Positions 7,905 to 17,082 of a stretch of DNA of 64,000 nucleotides are shown here, one piece after another (the stretch's first letter is position 1; each line of letters begins with the position of its first letter). Location of the stretch: NCBI RefSeq assembly GCF_024298885.1, contig NZ_CP101166.1, positions 930,001 to 994,000 on the forward strand. The letters are read 5' to 3'. Below the pieces are notes generated by a model. That model did no database searches and was not told the DNA's origin. It saw only the letters and a program-made list of their open reading frames with translations. Position numbers and translations under genes: made by a program. The stretch is from Haloglomus halophilum. GTDB taxonomy: Archaea > Halobacteriota > Halobacteria > Halobacteriales > Haloarculaceae.

Positions 7905-9236
7905 ATGCGCGTCATCATCGTCGGGGCCGGCGAGGTCGGCTCCGCCATCGCGGAGAGTCTCTCCGGCGCACACGACGTGGTCGTCATCGACGTCGACGCC
8001 GACCGCGTCGAGACGCTCACCTACGAACTGGATGTCCTCGCCCTGCAGGGCGACGGCTGCAGCCTCGACGTCCTGCAGGAGGCCGGCATCGAGGAGGCGG
8101 ACATGCTCATCGCCTCCACCGACGACGACCAGACCAACATCGTCACCTGCGGGACCGCTGCCGTCGGCGGCGACCCGTTCACCATCGCCCGCGTGAAGAG
8201 CCCCCAGTACCTCCACACCTGGGAGCGGGACAACCGCGCCTTCGGGGTCGACTTCATGGTCTGTACGGACCTGCTGGCCGCCCGGACCATCGTCGGCGTC
8301 ATCGGGCTGCCCACCGCGCAGGACGTGGACATGTTCGCCGACGGCGCCGTCCAGATGGCCGAGTTCGAGATCCCCGCCGAGTCGCCGGTCGCCGGACAGA
8401 CCGTCCAGGAGGCCGACCGGTTCGACTCGCTCACCTTCGTCGGCATCATCCGCGAGGACGACATCATCGTCCCGAGCGGCGGCACGACCATCGAGGCCGG
8501 CGACGACGTGGTGGTCATCGGGAGCCCGGAGAGCACGCGGGCGTTCTCCTCGGCCATCGCGCCCCAGGAGAACCGCCCCAGCGACATCGTCATCGTCGGC
8601 GGCGGGGAGGTCGGTTACCAGACCGCGCGGCTGCTGGAGGAGCGGGGCTTCTCCCCCCGGCTCGTCGAGCACGACCCCGGGCGGGCACGCTGGCTGGCCG
8701 AGCAGCTCCCGAAGACGACCGTGCTGGAGAGCGACGCCACCGACCGCTCCTTTCTCGAACGCGAGAACGTCGGCCGCGCGGACGCCGTCATCGCGGCCCT
8801 GGAGAACGACCAGCAGAACCTTCTCGCGACGCTGCTCGCGAAGCGTCTCGGGGCCGGCCGGGCCGTCGCCATCGTCGACACCGTCGAGTTCGCCGAACTG
8901 TTCGAGGCCGTCGGCGTCGACGTGGCGGTCTCGCCGCGCGAGGCGACCGCCGAGGAGATCACCCGCTTCACGCGGGGCCGTCACGCCGAGAACGTCTCCA
9001 TCGTCGACGGCGACCGCGCGGAAGTGCTGGAGGTCGAAATCGAAGCCGAGAGCGTCTTCGCCGACCGGACCATCCGCGAGGCCGCTTCGGACCTCCCGGA
9101 CGGCGTCGTGGTCGGCGCCATCACTCGGAACGGCGAGTTCGTCGTCCCACGGGGTGACACGGTCGTCGAGGTGGGCGACCATGTCGTGGTCTTCGTCGAG
9201 ACCGACAGCCTCGAACAGATGACACAGCTGCTCTGA
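7905..9236 (+). CDS. trkA: TrkA, two-module K+ uptake gating subunit
   Basis: A 443-residue cytosolic ring-forming subunit that binds nucleotide and gates the TrkH K+ channel. It has the classical tandem layout. RCK module 1 is a Rossmann domain (MRVIIVGAGEVGSAIAE) with TrkA_C (about 135-215). RCK module 2 is a second Rossmann domain (IVIVGGGEVGYQTARLLEE, about 227-350) with a second TrkA_C. The nucleotide-binding acidic residues VVIDVDADRV are present. It is followed after 135 nt by trkH on the same strand. This full-length form differs from the two single-module TrkA proteins at 13 and 17.8 kb, so it is the canonical partner of the first TrkH. Start is the ATG opening the Rossmann strand. 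Confidence 0.96.
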   Translation: MRVIIVGAGEVGSAIAESLSGAHDVVVIDVDADRVETLTYELDVLALQGDGCSLDVLQEAGIEEADMLIASTDDDQTNIVTCGTAAVGGDPFTIARVKSPQYLHTWERDNRAFGVDFMVCTDLLAARTIVGVIGLPTAQDVDMFADGAVQMAEFEIPAESPVAGQTVQEADRFDSLTFVGIIREDDIIVPSGGTTIEAGDDVVVIGSPESTRAFSSAIAPQENRPSDIVIVGGGEVGYQTARLLEERGFSPRLVEHDPGRARWLAEQLPKTTVLESDATDRSFLERENVGRADAVIAALENDQQNLLATLLAKRLGAGRAVAIVDTVEFAELFEAVGVDVAVSPREATAEEITRFTRGRHAENVSIVDGDRAEVLEVEIEAESVFADRTIREAASDLPDGVVVGAITRNGEFVVPRGDTVVEVGDHVVVFVETDSLEQMTQLL

Positions 9237-9371
9237 GACGCCCCGACGAGCCGTCGAGACCGACGATTGGGAGCACGCCCGCGCTCGCCGGCGACGCGCC
9301 GCCGGACGAGCACCGCCGGGCCGGGGACCGGAAGCGATGGATTGATTCGCCCGCCGTGAAATCCCGGATGC

Positions 9372-10988
9372 GTGCCACTGCTCGGCGTGACGGACGGCAG
9401 ACGAGGGAGCCTCCGCGTCGACTGGCGGGCGTCACTGAGCCTCGTCGGGACCGTTCTGAAGTACCTCGCCGTGCCGCTGATGGTGCCGCTACTGGTCGGG
9501 GTCGTATACGGCGACGACGTGTTCGTCTTCCTCCTGACCGCACTGTTCACACTCCTCGTCGGGACCGGCCTCGAACGGCTCGACCCGGACCCGGACCTGG
9601 GCGCCCGCGAGGGGTTCCTGATGGTCGCCGGTGCCTGGCTCGGCGTGGCGCTGGTCGCCGCGGTGCCGTACCTGCTGGCGGCCCGCGGCGTGCCGGGCAT
9701 CCTGCCGCCGAGCTCGCCAGCTTCGACGCTCGCGAACCCCGTCAACGCCCTGTTCGAGTCGATGTCCGGGTTCACGACGACCGGGGCGACGCTGCTGGGC
9801 GAGATCTCGCTGGATCGGCACTCCCACGCCATCCTCATCTGGCGTCAGCTCACCCAGTGGCTCGGCGGCATGGGTATCATCGTGCTCGCCATCGCCATCC
9901 TCCCGGAGCTATCGGTCGGTGGCGCGCAACTGATGGACGCTGAGGCGCCCGGGGTCGGCATCGAGAAGCTCACGCCCCGTATCGCCGAGACCGCCCGCGT
10001 CCTCTGGATCGCCTACTTCGCGTTCACCGCGCTGGAGATCGGCCTCCTGTACGGACTCCACCTCGCCGGCCCGCTGCTGGGGATGGAACTGGCCCCGAAC
10101 ATGGGCGCGTACAACGCCGTCGCGCACGGCCTGACGACGCTCCCGACCGGTGGCTTCTCCCCGGAGGCTGACTCCATCGCGGCCTTCTCCGCGGCCGTCC
10201 AGTGGGTCGTCATCCCGTTCATGGTCGTCGCCGGCACCAACTTCGCGCTGTTCTACGCCGTCTTCCGCGGTGACATCCGGAAGCTGGTCGACGACGCCGA
10301 GTTCCGGGCCTACGCCGGCATCATGGGCGTCCTGTCGGCGATACTCGCGGGCGTGCTGTTCGTCGGCGGCGCGCCCCCGCTGGGCGACCTCGGCGGCGTG
10401 GTCCAGGGGAACGTCGAGAACACCCTCCGGCAGTCCATCTTCCAGGTGGTCAGTCTCGTCACCACGACCGGGTACGCGACCAGCGACTTCGCCCAGTGGT
10501 CCGAGGCCGGCAAGTACCTGCTGCTGTTCGCGATGTTCATCGGTGGCTCCGGCGGCTCGACGGGCGGTGCCATCAAGATCGTCCGCTGGGTGGTCATCGT
10601 GAAGGTCGTGCGACGGGAACTGTTCACGACCACCCACCCGGAGGCCGTCCGGCCGATCCGGCTCGCCGGTGAGGTCGTCGACGAGGACGCCGTCCGCGGC
10701 GTGATGAGCTTCACCCTCCTCTACCTGCTCCTGTTCGCCGTCGGGACGGTACTCATCAGTCTCGACGTCTCCCGCGTCGGCTACGACATCAACACGCTGG
10801 AGGCGATGAGTGCAATCGCCGCGACGCTCGGCAACGTCGGTCCGGGCTTTGGCTCGCTCGGCCCGTTCGGCTCGTATCTGGAGTTCCCCGCCACGTCGAA
10901 ACTGCTGATGGTGTTCCTGATGTGGATCGGCCGGCTGGAGATCCTGCCGGTGCTGGTGCTGCTGACGAGCGGGTACTGGAAGTCGTAG
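9372..10988 (+). CDS. trkH: TrkH, K+ transporter membrane subunit (canonical type)
   Basis: A 538-residue polytopic membrane protein with four M1-P-M2 repeats, mediating K+ uptake with TrkA. The four selectivity-filter loops are visible: FESMSGFTTTGATLL, LTTLPTGGFSPEAD, LVTTTGYATSDFAQ and ATLGNVGPGFGSLG. The third repeat contains the GGSGGSTGGAIKIVR stretch typical of TrkH/KtrB gating loops. Start is a GTG at 9372; the ATG at 9368 is out of frame. It follows trkA with a 135-nt gap, probably forming one operon. Its filter sequences differ from those of the two other TrkH proteins of the island, which are closer to each other. Confidence 0.95.
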   Translation: MPLLGVTDGRRGSLRVDWRASLSLVGTVLKYLAVPLMVPLLVGVVYGDDVFVFLLTALFTLLVGTGLERLDPDPDLGAREGFLMVAGAWLGVALVAAVPYLLAARGVPGILPPSSPASTLANPVNALFESMSGFTTTGATLLGEISLDRHSHAILIWRQLTQWLGGMGIIVLAIAILPELSVGGAQLMDAEAPGVGIEKLTPRIAETARVLWIAYFAFTALEIGLLYGLHLAGPLLGMELAPNMGAYNAVAHGLTTLPTGGFSPEADSIAAFSAAVQWVVIPFMVVAGTNFALFYAVFRGDIRKLVDDAEFRAYAGIMGVLSAILAGVLFVGGAPPLGDLGGVVQGNVENTLRQSIFQVVSLVTTTGYATSDFAQWSEAGKYLLLFAMFIGGSGGSTGGAIKIVRWVVIVKVVRRELFTTTHPEAVRPIRLAGEVVDEDAVRGVMSFTLLYLLLFAVGTVLISLDVSRVGYDINTLEAMSAIAATLGNVGPGFGSLGPFGSYLEFPATSKLLMVFLMWIGRLEILPVLVLLTSGYWKS

Positions 10989-11326
10989 ATTCTGGATCTC
11001 TCCTCGGGCCCCTCGGCATCTGTGAGAACGAGCGTGCGTGTGTACCGATTTGTTTGGTGTTCCTGGCGACAGCAGCAACCGGTAGAAAGCCCCGGGGCGC
11101 TGAGGGGCCCCGCGGCTCGCTGCGGTCCTCGGTCGCTTCGCTCCCTGCGGTACTTACGTCGTCCTCAGAAATCTCCGAGTTTCGAAGACAGCGAGACCCG
11201 GACAGCCGAGCAGCCAGGGGCTTCCAAGACGTTCCTTCCAGCAGCAGATCCATCAGACCAACTGACAAAGCAATCCCCTACCTCTACCACCACATCCGAG
11301 CGAGTACCCGGGGTGAGAACGTCCAC
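10989..11326. other. non-coding region between convergent trkH genes, with an element also seen near 49.8 kb
   Basis: No convincing gene. Between two convergent TrkH genes lies a stretch (about 11100-11210) rich in CGCTxxxxTCG-type repeats. It ends in AAATCTCCGAGTTTCGAAGA followed by a CAGCGA...CCGGAC stretch. Nearly the same run (AAATCTCCGATTTTCGGAGA, then CAGCGA...CCGGAC) occurs at about 49791-49820, again after a TCGCTCxxGCGGTxCTTxCG-like segment. It looks like a diverged copy of the same dispersed non-coding element. Confidence 0.5.
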
Positions 11327-13009
11327 TCAGGGGTCGAGCCCCTTCACCAGCGCGCGCCCGAAGACGAGCACCGGGATGATCTCCAGCCGACCGATCCACA
11401 TGTTGAGGACGAACATCGCCTCGGCGAGCGGATGCATCGAGGGGCCGGTGATGCCCGAGGAGAGGCCGACGTTGCCCTGGGCGCTGGCGACCTCGAACAG
11501 CGCGTCGGCGTAGCCGAAGTCGGCGCCCGCGACGTTGACCAGAACGAGACTGGAGGCAGCCAGCAACAGTACCCACAGCAGGCTGATGATGGCGGCCTCG
11601 GAGAACTCCCGCTCCATCTCCTCGCGGTCGAGGCGGCGGCCGTCGATGTCGATGGAGACGACCGCGCTCGCCGGCAGGAACACACGGCTGAACTGCCACC
11701 GGATGCCCCGCGCGACGGTGTAGGCGCGGATGATCTTGATACCGCCGACCGTCGAGCCGGCAGCGCCACCGATGACCATCGCCACGGAGATGATGAGCTT
11801 GCCGCCGTCGCTCCACGACCCGATTGGGGAGGACTGGAACCCCGTGCAGGTGAGCGCGCTCACGAGCTGGAAGACGGCATCGCGGGTGGCGTCCGCGGCG
11901 AGCCGGTCCACGTACGGGACGGCGACGCTGGCACCGTAGTCGCTCGTCGGCGCGGTGAGCAGGTTCTGGGCGACCAGTATCAGCGTCCCAAGGCCGAGCA
12001 GCACGAACAGCCACCGGGTCTGGAGGTCACCGAACAGTTCCCGGTAGTCGCGGTCGTGGAGGACGCCGTAGTGGACGGGGAAGGCGATGGCCCCCAGTGT
12101 CATCACCGGCAGGAGGATGCCCTCGATGAGCGGCGCGTTGTAGGTGCCGATGGAGTTGTCGGTGACCGAGAACCCACCCGTCGAGAGCCCGGTCATCGCG
12201 TGGTTGAGCGACTGCCACGCCTGCTCGCCGAGCGTCAGCGTCGACCCGTACTCCGAGAAGTGGAGCGCGAGGAAGAACAGGACGATGGCGAGAACGGTGT
12301 AACCGACGAAGATCTTCCAGATGGTCCGGACGGTGGAGACGACGCTCGGGTGGATGCGCTCCTCGCGCGCCTCGGAGCGGTAGAGCGCGTAGCTGCCCGA
12401 GCCGGAGCCGGGCCGGGCCAGGATGGAGACAGTCAGGACGATGACGCCGATGCCGCCGACCCACTGGATGACCGACCGCCACCACTGGATGGTCCGGGGG
12501 AGCGACGGCTCGTGGACGGCCATCGTCAGGCCGCTGCCGGTCCAGCCGCTCATCGACTCGAACAGCGCGTGCAGGGGCGACCGGAAGTAACCCAGGCTGG
12601 ACTGCGTGGCCGGCCCGCCGACGGTGACAGGGTCGTAGGCCGCTCCTGCGGGGACGTACGTCGCCATCGTCGACAGCGGCGTGAGATGTGCGGTCAGGAA
12701 GAACGGCAGGGCCCCGAACAGCGCGACCGTGAACCAGCCGCCGGCGGCGATGACCATCCCGTGTTTCATCACGGGGGTGGGGGCGTCGGCGAACGTCCGG
12801 CGCGCGAGGGAGCCGACGCCGGCGGTGACCCCGGCGGCCAGCAGGAAGGCGAGTGCGGGGTAGAACTCGCCCGCCAGCAGCGCCACGCCGACGGTGACGG
12901 TCATCACCAGCGCCTCGATGAGCAGCAGCGACCCGACGTCCCGGAGGACCGTCGCGAGGTCCGCCGGGAACCCACCGAACCGGTCCGGTTGCCGTGCCAC
13001 GCTACCCAC
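11327..13009 (-). CDS. trkH: TrkH, K+ transporter membrane subunit (second copy)
   Basis: A 560-residue membrane subunit with filter loops FESMSGWTGSGLTM, MTGLSTGGFSVTDN, SALTCTGFQSSPIG and ASAQGNVGLSSGIT. The last two are nearly identical to those of the third TrkH at 18.9 kb, marking a subfamily distinct from the copy at 9.4 kb. An N-terminal extension of about 20 residues precedes the first membrane segment. The GTG start at 13009 overlaps the end of the upstream trkA by 8 nt, so the two are translationally coupled. The product should form a K+ uptake channel with that single-module TrkA. Confidence 0.95.
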   Translation of the reverse strand: MGSVARQPDRFGGFPADLATVLRDVGSLLLIEALVMTVTVGVALLAGEFYPALAFLLAAGVTAGVGSLARRTFADAPTPVMKHGMVIAAGGWFTVALFGALPFFLTAHLTPLSTMATYVPAGAAYDPVTVGGPATQSSLGYFRSPLHALFESMSGWTGSGLTMAVHEPSLPRTIQWWRSVIQWVGGIGVIVLTVSILARPGSGSGSYALYRSEAREERIHPSVVSTVRTIWKIFVGYTVLAIVLFFLALHFSEYGSTLTLGEQAWQSLNHAMTGLSTGGFSVTDNSIGTYNAPLIEGILLPVMTLGAIAFPVHYGVLHDRDYRELFGDLQTRWLFVLLGLGTLILVAQNLLTAPTSDYGASVAVPYVDRLAADATRDAVFQLVSALTCTGFQSSPIGSWSDGGKLIISVAMVIGGAAGSTVGGIKIIRAYTVARGIRWQFSRVFLPASAVVSIDIDGRRLDREEMEREFSEAAIISLLWVLLLAASSLVLVNVAGADFGYADALFEVASAQGNVGLSSGITGPSMHPLAEAMFVLNMWIGRLEIIPVLVFGRALVKGLDP

Positions 13010-13742
13010 CCGCGCCTCCGTTCTCGTCCTCGTCGTCCGGCTCCGGGCGCGTCTCCGGGTCGTCGTGGTCGCCGTACACCCCGAACACGTCCGTCACCTC
13101 CGGGGTCGCACCCGAGGCGGAGTAGACCGTCAGCAGGTCACCGACTCGGAGTTCCGTGGGGCCGCTCGGGGTGATGGGGTCGTCGTGCCCCTCGCGCTCG
13201 ATGGCGACGATGAGCAGCTCGTCACCGACGTGGCCGGCGTCGGCGGCCTCGGCGACGGTCATCCCGGCGACCGGGGCGTCGTCGGCCACCGCGATTTCGA
13301 ACACCTCTGCCTCCTCACCGATGCGCATGTAATCGACGATGGCGGGCCGCTTGACCGCGCGGTAGAGGTACTCCGCGATGAGGCGCTGGGGGTTGCCGAT
13401 GGTGTTCACGCCGATGCGCCGGTACAGCGCCATGTGCTCTGGGTCGTGGACGACGGAGACGATCTCCGGGACGTCGAGTTCCTCGGCCAGCAGGCAGACC
13501 ATCACGTTCGTCGCGTCGCGGTCCGTCGTGGAGATGAGCGCGTCCGCGCGGCCGGCACCGGCGTCCTCGAGGGTCTCCTTCACCGTCGCGTCGTCCTGCA
13601 GGACCAGGCAGTCGAACCGCTGGGCCGCTCGCTCGGCCCGCTCGGGGTCCTGCTCGACGACGACCACCTCGTTGCCGCCGGCGGTCGCGATCTCGATGAG
13701 CGGCGTCCCGATGTCGCCCGCCCCGACGATGATGAGGTACAC
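13002..13742 (-). CDS. trkA: TrkA, single-module K+ gating subunit (second copy)
   Basis: A 246-residue single RCK module. Residues 1-135 form the Rossmann domain (MYLIIVGAGDIGTPLIEIAT, with VVVVEQDPERAERAA binding the nucleotide ribose). Residues about 150-220 form TrkA_C. The last 25 residues are a highly acidic tail. I start at the GTG at 13742, which gives the strand-opening MYLIIVGAG exactly as in the 17.8-kb paralogue. It is followed by trkH with an 8-nt overlap. It is very similar to the TrkA at 17802-18482, indicating duplication of a trkA-trkH module, now in opposite orientation on either side of the Lrp-type regulator. Confidence 0.95.
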   Translation of the reverse strand: MYLIIVGAGDIGTPLIEIATAGGNEVVVVEQDPERAERAAQRFDCLVLQDDATVKETLEDAGAGRADALISTTDRDATNVMVCLLAEELDVPEIVSVVHDPEHMALYRRIGVNTIGNPQRLIAEYLYRAVKRPAIVDYMRIGEEAEVFEIAVADDAPVAGMTVAEAADAGHVGDELLIVAIEREGHDDPITPSGPTELRVGDLLTVYSASGATPEVTDVFGVYGDHDDPETRPEPDDEDENGGAGG

Positions 13743-13881
13743 GGCGGGTGTGTGTCGGGGGGGCCCAAAACGTCTACCGTTCGATGACCGGCGACAGGAT
13801 GTCGCGACGCACACCGCGCCACCGCCCGGGGCGGGAGGCTCGTGGTGGTTCCGGGGCAGCGCCCGGCGGAACCCGAGCACC

Positions 13882-13887
13882 GATATA
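13882..13887 (+). promoter_or_regulatory. TATA box of the Lrp-TrkA_C regulator gene
   Basis: GATATA centred about 25 nt before the ATG at 13909, consistent with a leaderless transcript. Confidence 0.5.
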
Positions 13888-13908
13888 CCGCCCCGGCCTA
13901 CCACGGGT

Positions 13909-14652
13909 ATGGACGACCGCGTCGACGAGGTGGACCGGCGCATCCTGTACGCCCTCGCCGGGGACGCGCGGGGGACCTCGGCACCGATGATCGCCGAGCA
14001 GGTGGACGTCTCGCCGGGAACCATCCGGAACCGCATCGACCAGCTGGAGACGGCCGGCATCATCCGGGGCTACCACGCCGACATCGACTACGAGCGCGTC
14101 GAGGGGCGGCTGACGAACCTGTTCGTCTGCACCGCCCCGGTCGCGGACCGCGAACGCCTCGCGAACCAGGCGCTCAACCTGTCGGGCGTGGTGAACGTCC
14201 GGCAGCTCACGGCCGGGCAGCGGAACCTCCACGTCACGGTGGTCGGGGGCGGGTCGCGAGAGCTGACCCGCATCGCCACCCAGCTCTCGGAGCTGGGGCT
14301 CACTATCGAGGAGGAGCGCCTGGTCGAGCAGGAGGTGACCCAGCCGTACGAGCCGTTCGGCCCGAACGGCGACCGGGAGTTCCCGTCCCTGAACGACTTC
14401 ATCAGCCTCACGGGCGACGCCGAGATCGTCGAACTGACGGCCTCCGTCGGCGCCCCCATCCTCGGGATGACACTCGAGGAAGCCAAGCGGGACGGGGTCC
14501 TCCCGGACGAGACGCTCGTGGTCGGCATCGAGCGCGGGGACAACGTGGTGACACCGAAGGGCGAGACACGCATCCAGGCCGGCGACATCATCACGCTGTT
14601 CTCACGCGAGCCGTCCTCGGGCGAGACCATCGCCGCGTTCGGCGGCGAGTGA
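13909..14652 (+). CDS. Lrp/AsnC-type regulator fused to a TrkA_C domain
   Basis: A 247-residue DNA-binding protein. Residues 5-50 are an Lrp/AsnC winged helix (VDRRILYALAGDARGTSAPM, then a recognition helix VSPGTIRNRIDQLETAGII). Residues 55-145 are an AsnC-type ligand/oligomerisation region. Residues about 165-247 are a TrkA_C (RCK_C) domain: ILGMTLEEAKRDG, GIERGDNVVTPKGET and IQAGDIITLFS are its standard motifs. The start at 13909 places the helix at the N-terminus with a TATA box at the right distance. It lies between a divergent trkA-trkH pair and other K+ transport genes, so it probably regulates some of them in response to the ligand of the TrkA_C domain. The ligand is not known from sequence. 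Confidence 0.9.
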   Translation: MDDRVDEVDRRILYALAGDARGTSAPMIAEQVDVSPGTIRNRIDQLETAGIIRGYHADIDYERVEGRLTNLFVCTAPVADRERLANQALNLSGVVNVRQLTAGQRNLHVTVVGGGSRELTRIATQLSELGLTIEEERLVEQEVTQPYEPFGPNGDREFPSLNDFISLTGDAEIVELTASVGAPILGMTLEEAKRDGVLPDETLVVGIERGDNVVTPKGETRIQAGDIITLFSREPSSGETIAAFGGE

Positions 14653-14787
14653 CGCCCGGGCGACAACCGCTCGCTCCCCCGTTACCGGCCAGTCAGCGGA
14701 CATACTTTGCATAGCGGTAGGATTACCCCACATTTAGCAGAATATGTAGGTTATCGCGACAGTTAAGAGAAAACTCCGCCGATACGC

Positions 14788-17082
14788 CTACGGCTGGAGC
14801 CGCTCGACGAGCGCTTCGCGGACGGAGCGCGGCGAGTCCTCGGGGCCGCGAGCGATGGCCACCGTTCCCTCGACCTCGCTGCCGACCGTCTCGGGGAGCG
14901 ACCCGAACAGCGCCTGCGACACGGTGCCGGTCCGGGTCGCGCCGACACAGACCGTGTCGAACCGCTCCAGCGCCGCCAGCAGGTCCGCCTCGAGGTCCGT
15001 CGCCGGCACGACCTCGGCTTCGTAATCGTCGGATTCGAGTCCCGCCGCTTCGGCGACCGACTCGACCGTCTCCATCCCCGCGGCGTGGTAGTCGTCCTCG
15101 CCCTTGCCTTCGTCCTCGGCGTCGTCGCGCACCTGCGCGTTGAGGAGCGTGAGCGACCCGTCCGCTGCGTCGGCGAACTCGTGGGCCCGGCGTGCCGCGA
15201 CCGGCGCGTGGGGCCCCTGGCCGGCGAGCGCCGCGATGTCGCCCTCGCCGCGGCTCCCCTCGGGACCGAGCTTGACCAGCGTCACGTCACACGGCGCCCG
15301 GCTCACCACGGGGTCGATGGTCGAGCCGAGGACGTGCTCGCGGCGGCTCCGCTTCCCGGTCCAGCCCAGCAGCACCTGGTCGGCGGCCTCGTCCTCGACG
15401 ATGTCGAGGATGGCCCTGGCGGCACTTCGCCCGACGACCGCGCGGGTCCGGATGCCGACCTCGAGACCCCCGGCGACCTCCCGGGCCTGCTCCAGGAGGT
15501 CGCTCTGGGCCTGGACCCGCTCCTCCTCGAAGGCGAGGTCCTGCGAGAGCGAGGTCTGCTGGGGGACCTCGATGACGTTCACCGCGACGAGTTCGGCGTT
15601 GCCGTCCTCGTTGGCGTGGGCGCTGGCGGCGGCCAGCCGCAGCAGGTCCGACTCGGTCACGGGGTTCGAGACCGGCACCACGACGCGGTAGGTCCCGCGA
15701 CCGTCGGGGACCGTCGCCGGCTCCGGGGAGATGGCCTCCCCCATCAGCCCCTCCGTCCGGGACCGGGACCGGGCGTAGAGCGCGTACCAGGCGATGCCGA
15801 CGCCGACGATGACGACGCCGATGACCTGAACGACGAGGTCCATCTGGAACAGGATGGCGACGCAGGCCAGCAGGCCCAGCACCGGCACGACCGGGTAGAG
15901 CGGGTCCGGGATGCGGAACGCGGGGTCGTAGTCGGACGGGTCGGCCCGACGCATCACCACGACGGCGACGTGGACCAGGGCGTAGGTCACCAGGTAGGAG
16001 AAGCTCGCGACCTCGGCCAGCGTCCCGATCTCGACGTTGAGCGCGATGAGCAGCAGGATGACCCCGCCGGTGGCGAGGATGGCCCGGTACGGCGTCCGGA
16101 ACTTGCTGTGGACCTGGTTCAGCCAGTTCGTCAGGATGCGGTCCCGGCCCATCGCGAAGTTGACCCGGGCCGCCGACAGGATGGAGGCGTTGGCGCTGGA
16201 GACCGTCGCCAGCACCGCCCCGACGACCATCGCCGCCGCACCGACGTTGAACCCGGCGAGGGAGATGTCGGAGAACACCGCCGCCACCTCCGCGACGGGG
16301 ATGCGGGAGTTGATGAGCAGCTCCCGGCTGATGTTCCCCGTGCTGACGAACATCACCAGGACGTACATCAGCGTCGGCGTGACGACCGCCGCGAGCATCG
16401 ACAGCGGCAGGTTCCGGCTGGGGTTCTTTATCTCCTCGGCGCTGGTCGCGATGACCTCGAACCCGATGAAGGTGACGTAGATCGTCCCGGCGGTAGCGGC
16501 GACCTGCGCCCAGCCGAACGGGTTGAACTCGCCCATCGTCGCGGCGTCGTAGTTCAGCAGGCCGAACGCGATGAAGACGATGATGATGCCGACCAGGGCG
16601 ATGACGATGACGTTCTGGAGCGCACCGGTCTCCTTCACGCCGACGTAGTTGACCAGCGTCAGGATGGCGGCCATCACGAGCGCGGCGATGGCGACGCCGG
16701 TCGCCCCCATCGGGAGGAAGAAGGTGAGGTACCGGCCGAAGCCGAGCATGTAGAACGCCGAGGCGAACATCAGCCCGCCCCACATCCCCCAGCCGACGAT
16801 GCTGCCGAAGAACGGCCCGAGTGCCCGGTTGACGTAGTAGTAGCTCCCGCCGGCCCGGGGCATCCCGGTCGCGAGTTCCGACAGGGAGAGCGCCGCCAGC
16901 AGCGACACGATGCCGCCGATGGCGAACGACACCATGCTCGCAGGTCCGGCCTGGTCGGCGGCGATGCTCGGCAGGACGAAGATACCCGCGCCGATCATCG
17001 TCCCCAGGCCGATGGTGTACGCCTCCAGGAAGCCCAGGTCGCGGGCCAGCTCCTGGTCACCCGCGCCCTCGGCCTCACTCAT
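14788..17082 (-). CDS. APC-family amino acid permease fused to two universal-stress domains
   Basis: A 764-residue protein. Residues 15-430 are a 12-helix APC-superfamily transporter, with the helix-1 GLGTMIGAGIFVLPS motif and GGSYYYVNRALG. Residues about 455-600 and 610-755 are two cytoplasmic UspA-type domains; the first has TYRVVVPVSNP and VLLGWTGKRSRREHVLGS. The transporter moves amino acids or polyamines, with direction and substrate unknown. The USP domains probably sense ATP/AMP or stress. I start at the ATG at 17082, which overlaps the stop of the upstream usp by 8 nt; a GTG at 17091 is also possible. It is in one operon with that USP. Confidence 0.9.
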   Translation of the reverse strand: MSEAEGAGDQELARDLGFLEAYTIGLGTMIGAGIFVLPSIAADQAGPASMVSFAIGGIVSLLAALSLSELATGMPRAGGSYYYVNRALGPFFGSIVGWGMWGGLMFASAFYMLGFGRYLTFFLPMGATGVAIAALVMAAILTLVNYVGVKETGALQNVIVIALVGIIIVFIAFGLLNYDAATMGEFNPFGWAQVAATAGTIYVTFIGFEVIATSAEEIKNPSRNLPLSMLAAVVTPTLMYVLVMFVSTGNISRELLINSRIPVAEVAAVFSDISLAGFNVGAAAMVVGAVLATVSSANASILSAARVNFAMGRDRILTNWLNQVHSKFRTPYRAILATGGVILLLIALNVEIGTLAEVASFSYLVTYALVHVAVVVMRRADPSDYDPAFRIPDPLYPVVPVLGLLACVAILFQMDLVVQVIGVVIVGVGIAWYALYARSRSRTEGLMGEAISPEPATVPDGRGTYRVVVPVSNPVTESDLLRLAAASAHANEDGNAELVAVNVIEVPQQTSLSQDLAFEEERVQAQSDLLEQAREVAGGLEVGIRTRAVVGRSAARAILDIVEDEAADQVLLGWTGKRSRREHVLGSTIDPVVSRAPCDVTLVKLGPEGSRGEGDIAALAGQGPHAPVAARRAHEFADAADGSLTLLNAQVRDDAEDEGKGEDDYHAAGMETVESVAEAAGLESDDYEAEVVPATDLEADLLAALERFDTVCVGATRTGTVSQALFGSLPETVGSEVEGTVAIARGPEDSPRSVREALVERLQP

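Noticed and set aside
10922..13174. Open frame of about 750 codons on the plus strand
   Set aside because: It runs antisense through trkH and trkA and is full of HRRG/DDDG-type low complexity, a shadow of the real genes.
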